Source: Climacium dendroides (lineage: Eukaryota > Streptophyta > Bryopsida > Hypnales > Climaciaceae). Taken from it: a DNA stretch of 64,000 nucleotides. Positions 60,155-64,000 of the stretch are shown piece by piece. The notes beneath the pieces were generated by a model. That model was not told the DNA's origin and searched no databases. It saw nothing but the letters and a program-made list of their open reading frames with translations. Position 1 is the stretch's first letter, and the number at the start of each line of letters is the position of its first letter. A program made the translations under genes and the position numbers. The DNA lies in NCBI GenBank assembly GCA_950106755.1, contig OX467082.1:30504001-30568000 (forward strand), given 5' to 3'.

Positions 60155-60370
60155 CATGAGATTTATAAGATCATGGAGATGGATTGGGTAATGATTACAA
60201 ATTTTTGAATTCATTGTGCAATTCATAACCCAATTAGTGAGTTGAGAATGCTCTTCCTACCTAAATTTATGAGATTGTAGAGATAGATTGGATAATGATG
60301 ATGAATTTTTGAATTCATCATGCAGTTCTTGGTCCAATTAGTAAGTTGAGAAGGCTCTTCCCACCCAAGC
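60155..60370 (+). repeat. ~105-bp tandem duplication
   Basis: Two copies, about 60155-60265 and 60266-60370, share ATTTATRAGAT, GGAGATRGATTGG, AATTTTTGAATTCATYRTGC and CCAATTAGTRAGTTGAGAA, at roughly 85% identity. Confidence 0.75.
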
Positions 60371-60549
60371 TTTTGCATTACAAAGCAGCTTCTTTTGGGG
60401 TTCAATTTTTTCCTAATGATAGATGTCACAAGGGTTGCTATTTGGACAACAAAAAAAACTAAAATGATTGAAAAAAAACAAATAAAAAGTAAAAAGATTG
60501 TCTAGATCACATATTGATCTCTTTGATACATTACTTCAAAAAACCATCC

Positions 60550-61570
60550 AAATACATAGTCAAGCTGATAGAATCATGTAGGGAGATGTATAGACAACAA
60601 TTTGGGCCTAGGACCTCATGTTGAATAAAATGGTGTTCAATCTACTCAAGTACCTTCTCCCCTTCAAGGATGTAGTCACTCAAAATTCCTTTATTTATAT
60701 ATGAAGTAGATGTGTTCACTCTACCAAACAATCTTTTCAAGAAAAACTTTGTTCCAATTTATGAATAGTTCTTTCCAAATCAGCAATACCACCCCATTTT
60801 AGCTCCAATGTCTCATCACATGTCAACAAATGTGAGAGACCTTAAGTATCAACCATGGCCATTGAGTCGTGCAATTGATTTATATACCAACTTAGTGACC
60901 CTATGAGAGCAAGTGTAAGAGACTCAAATAACTAGTACTACACAATAATTTGTCCTATATTATCTTCTTCAGACATTGTTGGATTCTTTAGTTGAAGTAC
61001 TTGAAAACCCTTCTCCAAACACATTTGACTAGTTGGATTAATCAATACCAAAATTTGTTTCAAGTCATACATTAATAATATGTATGGATTACAGAGTGTG
61101 AATGGCGAAATGAAACAATTCATCCTATTCTTTAAATACTCTTGTATCAAAATTGTGCCATCATAAGCCCTATTACCATTTGGAAAGACAAAAAAAAACA
61201 ATGCCAACTCTAAAGTAATATTTTCCATCACTCTTTGCATGCCCTTCTAATTTACAAATAGTATTGTCAATCTTCTCTCCCCTCTATCTTATGCACTTCC
61301 TACCACATAAAAATCTTTACACTACAACAAAAGCAGTGTTTTATGACTGCAAAATATGACTACAAATAGTCGTAAACGACTGGAGTCAGTCATATTTTCT
61401 AATTTTACGACTACTTGCAGTCATATTTTGCAGTCATAAAACACTGCTTTTGTTGTAGTGTTAGAAATATTTTCTTGACCTTTACTTCCTAGGTTTATAA
61501 GTATCAATAGTTTCTCAATATTTGAGCCATCTTCTACATTACAACAAGACTCACTACCTGTGTTATACAT
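60550..61570 (-). pseudogene. Broken reading frame of an unknown protein, split by a CACTA element
   Basis: On the minus strand a frame can be followed from an ATG near 61567 (MYNTGSESCCNVEDGSNIE) to the CACTA element at 61460-61320, then through FPNGNRAYDGTILIQEYLKN, FISPFTLCNPYILLMYDL, GFQVLQLKNPTMSEED, LFESLTLALIGSLSWYINQL and LELKWGGIADLERTIHKLEQ to about 60550. In-frame stops interrupt it at several places, including near 60941, 60860 and 60745. The residue pattern is clearly protein-like, but I do not recognise the family; a transposon-associated or taxon-restricted gene is possible. Confidence 0.6.
61320..61460. mobile_element. CACTA miniature element, 141 bp, long near-perfect arms, TTA duplication
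   Basis: It begins CACTACAACAAAAGCAGTGT and ends with the exact complement; the inverted match runs through TTTATGACTGCAAAATATGACT, about 42 bp. TTA flanks both sides (61317-61319 and 61461-61463). It sits inside the pseudogene 60550-61570, so insertion came after that frame existed. Confidence 0.93.
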
Positions 61571-62416
61571 GTCTAATATCGTTTGTATAACTTCTTATGA
61601 TTAACCCTAGATCGTCCAGCCTTGGTTTGCTTCAATGACACACTCCTGTGTGAATCCGACAAATCCATCCCTCAACAATAATTTTGGTGGATTGAGTTGT
61701 GAAAACAAGAGCATTGCGATATAAAAGCAGGATTTGTGAATCTTCAACGCAATCTTGTGAACCCGCCTCGTTGGGTGGATCCACAGCCAACAGTTTGTCA
61801 TCAGCTCGTTCTGGTCAAAACCCGAACATTGAATGCAATTGATAAGTCCCGTGTTTTATTCTCGACAAATTCAACCTCCTATTCATGAATCTGATCGTCA
61901 TGTTTCACCTAGCAAGACTACAATTTGAAAGCAAATTTAGTCATTCACGTATCCCATCTATTATTCTGTTGATACCAATTCAGTGTTTTGAGTGTATGGC
62001 TTTTTCCAATTTTAAGTGGCTAGAATTTGATTGCTTGGGCAGTCTAAGGTTAAACACACACATACTAATACTTCTATTGTTTGAGCTTTTGAAGTTGGTA
62101 AAATACTTATTGAACCCAAAAATAGCTATGTTAGACTCTAGGGTTTTCCATCTTAACATGACGCTCACTTTTCACGTCAGGATGTTCGTTAGAATTGGTC
62201 CGTAAGTATCTAGATTGTATGGAGATTCAAATCCTACAAAAAATTATTTTGTTTTATTTTTATTTGGATGGCCTCAACAGTTTGTTTGTCATTTGGATAG
62301 TTCAAATATCTATAGGATGGATAGGTTGTTGATGGGATGGACAGATTGTCCAACACAATGGTCAAACCATCTAAATTTTTTTTAAGGATGTTGATAGATT
62401 CTAGGATTGGAAATCA
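61571..62416. other. Intergenic stretch, moderately GC-richer at 61600-61800
   Basis: Frames of 60-100 codons occur on both strands but show no motifs. The patch at 61600-61800 has a minus-strand frame (MTNCWLWIHPTRRVHKIALK) that might be an exon of the pseudogene's parent gene; this is only a guess from proximity and strand. Confidence 0.3.
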
Positions 62417-62419
62417 ACA

Positions 62420-62562
62420 CACTACAAGAAAACAACATCCGAATTGACATGTCCTAATTGACAAATAGTGTCCAAATTGACAAAAAAAAATGTCTGAATT
62501 GACAAAAAATTGACGGAAAAAACGTCCGAATTGACAAAAAATGACAGCATTCTCTTGTAGTG
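62420..62562. mobile_element. CACTA miniature element, 143 bp, ACA duplication
   Basis: It begins CACTACAAGAAAACAACATC and ends GCATTCTCTTGTAGTG, flanked by ACA on both sides (62417-62419 and 62563-62565). The internal TCCGAATTGACA-type repeats show that it belongs to the same family as 59782-59996. Confidence 0.92.
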
Positions 62563-62604
62563 ACATTTCATCAAAGTCTTGTTATAAAGATTTGTTGTTG
62601 GGTC

Positions 62605-63771
62605 CCAAAATAGCATAGGGATTTTGTTGTAGAAATGCTTTGTAAGTAGTCTCTAATACCCTTAAATACCTTAAATAATAATAAACCTACCTTACAACTC
62701 TTCTTTTCCCAAATCCCTATCCTACAATTCTTACTATACCCTAAAAATTGTCATACCTAGCTTTGATTTAGCATAACTTTTGGATAATAGCTTCAAAGAT
62801 CTAAAAACTTTGCCACAATGTAGATTAATTATCCAAATATTCACACATCAAATTTCATCACATATTAAGATACTTTTTAACTTTGGTGAACATTTTTCCA
62901 CTAATGACTTTCTAACCTTTTTCACTATGCCCTAGAAATTGCCATAGAAAGCTTTGATTTAGCATAACTTTTGAACAATAGCTTCAAACAATTTGAAACT
63001 TTTCCAAAATGTAAATCAACTATTTACTCACTATATTTCATTACATTCTAAGATATTTTTCAACTTTGATGAACATTTTCCTACTATTGACTTCCTAACC
63101 CTTTACTACTTCAACCTAGTTGTATTTTGGTGCGTAACTCTTAAATCCTAATTTCATTTCCATTGTAAAAGATGAAAACTAGAAGATAAGATAAGGAAGA
63201 TACCCTTGAAGTTTCATTTCCATTGTAAAAGATATCAATAAGAATAAAGCTCCTCAAAATGCCCTCTTATGCTATTTTAGAATCTAAACACCTTCATTTC
63301 AAAGCCTAATAATTTTTTCTTCATAATGAATCTAAATCCAAAACATGAAATCATAGTAAATCAAGTATTCAAAAACTTGAATTCAAAATCTTGTATTCAT
63401 CCAACACTTATTCAAAATGCAACTCAAAAGTCCCTCAAATCAATGCTCCTTTCAATATAAAACCACAATAAGTACACAACTAGCATTCAAAGTATCTCTC
63501 ACACATCCCAATACACTAAAACAAGAAAGAGAGAGAGAGACAAGGCACTAGCCCTTGTCTCAAGTAGCCACCCAAACCCAAGATTGCTAACCACCAGCAA
63601 ATTCTAATCCTACTAACCCTAGTATCAACTACTAATCAACTAGTTATCAACTGGCTATTACCAAGCCAACTAATACAAGTTCAACACCAAGCTTCTAATA
63701 CCAAACTTTTAACACCAAACAACTATAAATATTAAACACATTTTTCCTAATAAATAAAGACATCATTTTTA
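62605..63771 (-). repeat. 1.2-kb dispersed repeat, copy B (inverted)
   Basis: It aligns with 16579-17762 on the opposite strand (see copy A for landmarks). It lacks the 241-bp element present in A, but its middle is duplicated in tandem: 62741-62929 and 62930-63113 share CCCTARAAATTG, AGCTTTGATTTAGCATAACT, TTTTCAACTTTGRTGAACAT and the following CTAACC. A GAGAGAGAGAGA run lies near 63530. Confidence 0.75.
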
Positions 63772-64000
63772 CTACTAGACGACCTACATCACAACGTCTA
63801 TTTAGATGTGATGTAACGGTGACAACCTTGTTAAATTCATGAACAAATTTTTTAAAATATCTAAATGGTTATTCTTATAAAAAGAGATTACTTATCTATC
63901 TTTTTAAAATTGAAAAAAAATATGATATTCATATTAATAAATTATTAGATGTACTAGAGAATTATTGTCCATTATTTAAGAAAAATATATTTTAATAGAC
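63772..64000. other. AT-rich window edge
   Basis: No feature is seen. The sequence is extremely AT-rich after 63830. Confidence 0.4.

Overview
The window looks like nuclear DNA of a land plant. Three genes can be read through canonical GT-AG introns (a PDF1-like secreted protein, a CHY/RING zinc-finger protein and an MO1/CTF2-type FAD monooxygenase), all of plant families. Introns are short (about 100-600 bp) while intergenic space is long, AT-rich and packed with small transposons. A bryophyte or another early-diverging plant would fit, but the sequence alone does not settle the species.

Layout. 1.3-3.0 kb: two-exon gene on the minus strand for a secreted, acidic, aromatic-rich protein with a PDF1-like C-terminal domain. 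3-24 kb: repeats and relics, namely a TA-flanked miniature transposon family with AGGTAG-type ends, a 240-bp tandem array inserted in one copy, an array of about 110-bp units split by another copy, a 1.2-kb dispersed repeat, and a GC-rich minisatellite at 22.6-23.1 kb. 24.35-31.80 kb: a whole Mutator-like element (MULE) with terminal inverted repeats and a 9-bp target duplication (8/9), carrying a decayed DDE/SWIM transposase. 32-35 kb: one AGG-family copy and a 1.36-kb CACTA element that contains a perfect hAT-type miniature element with an 8-bp duplication. 35-39 kb: AT-rich desert. 39.4-42.2 kb: a 2.85-kb inverted repeat whose inner arms are almost identical. 43.7-46.5 kb: nine-exon CHY/RING gene. 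47-50.3 kb: more AGG-family elements. 51.8-54.9 kb: six-exon FAD monooxygenase gene with hairpins in two introns. 55-64 kb: CACTA miniature elements with exact 3-bp duplications, a pseudogene cut by one of them, and the second (inverted) copy of the 1.2-kb repeat.

The three intact genes do not look functionally linked. Their best-supported roles are cell wall or surface (PDF1-like), ubiquitin ligation (CHY/RING) and aromatic or apocarotenoid-type hydroxylation (monooxygenase). The window is mainly informative as a record of DNA transposition: nested insertions give relative ages, and duplicate repeat copies supply empty sites. No autonomous CACTA, hAT or AGG-family transposase was found here; those miniature elements must have been moved by enzymes encoded elsewhere. 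I found no convincing tRNA, rRNA, CRISPR array or unknown multigene system.
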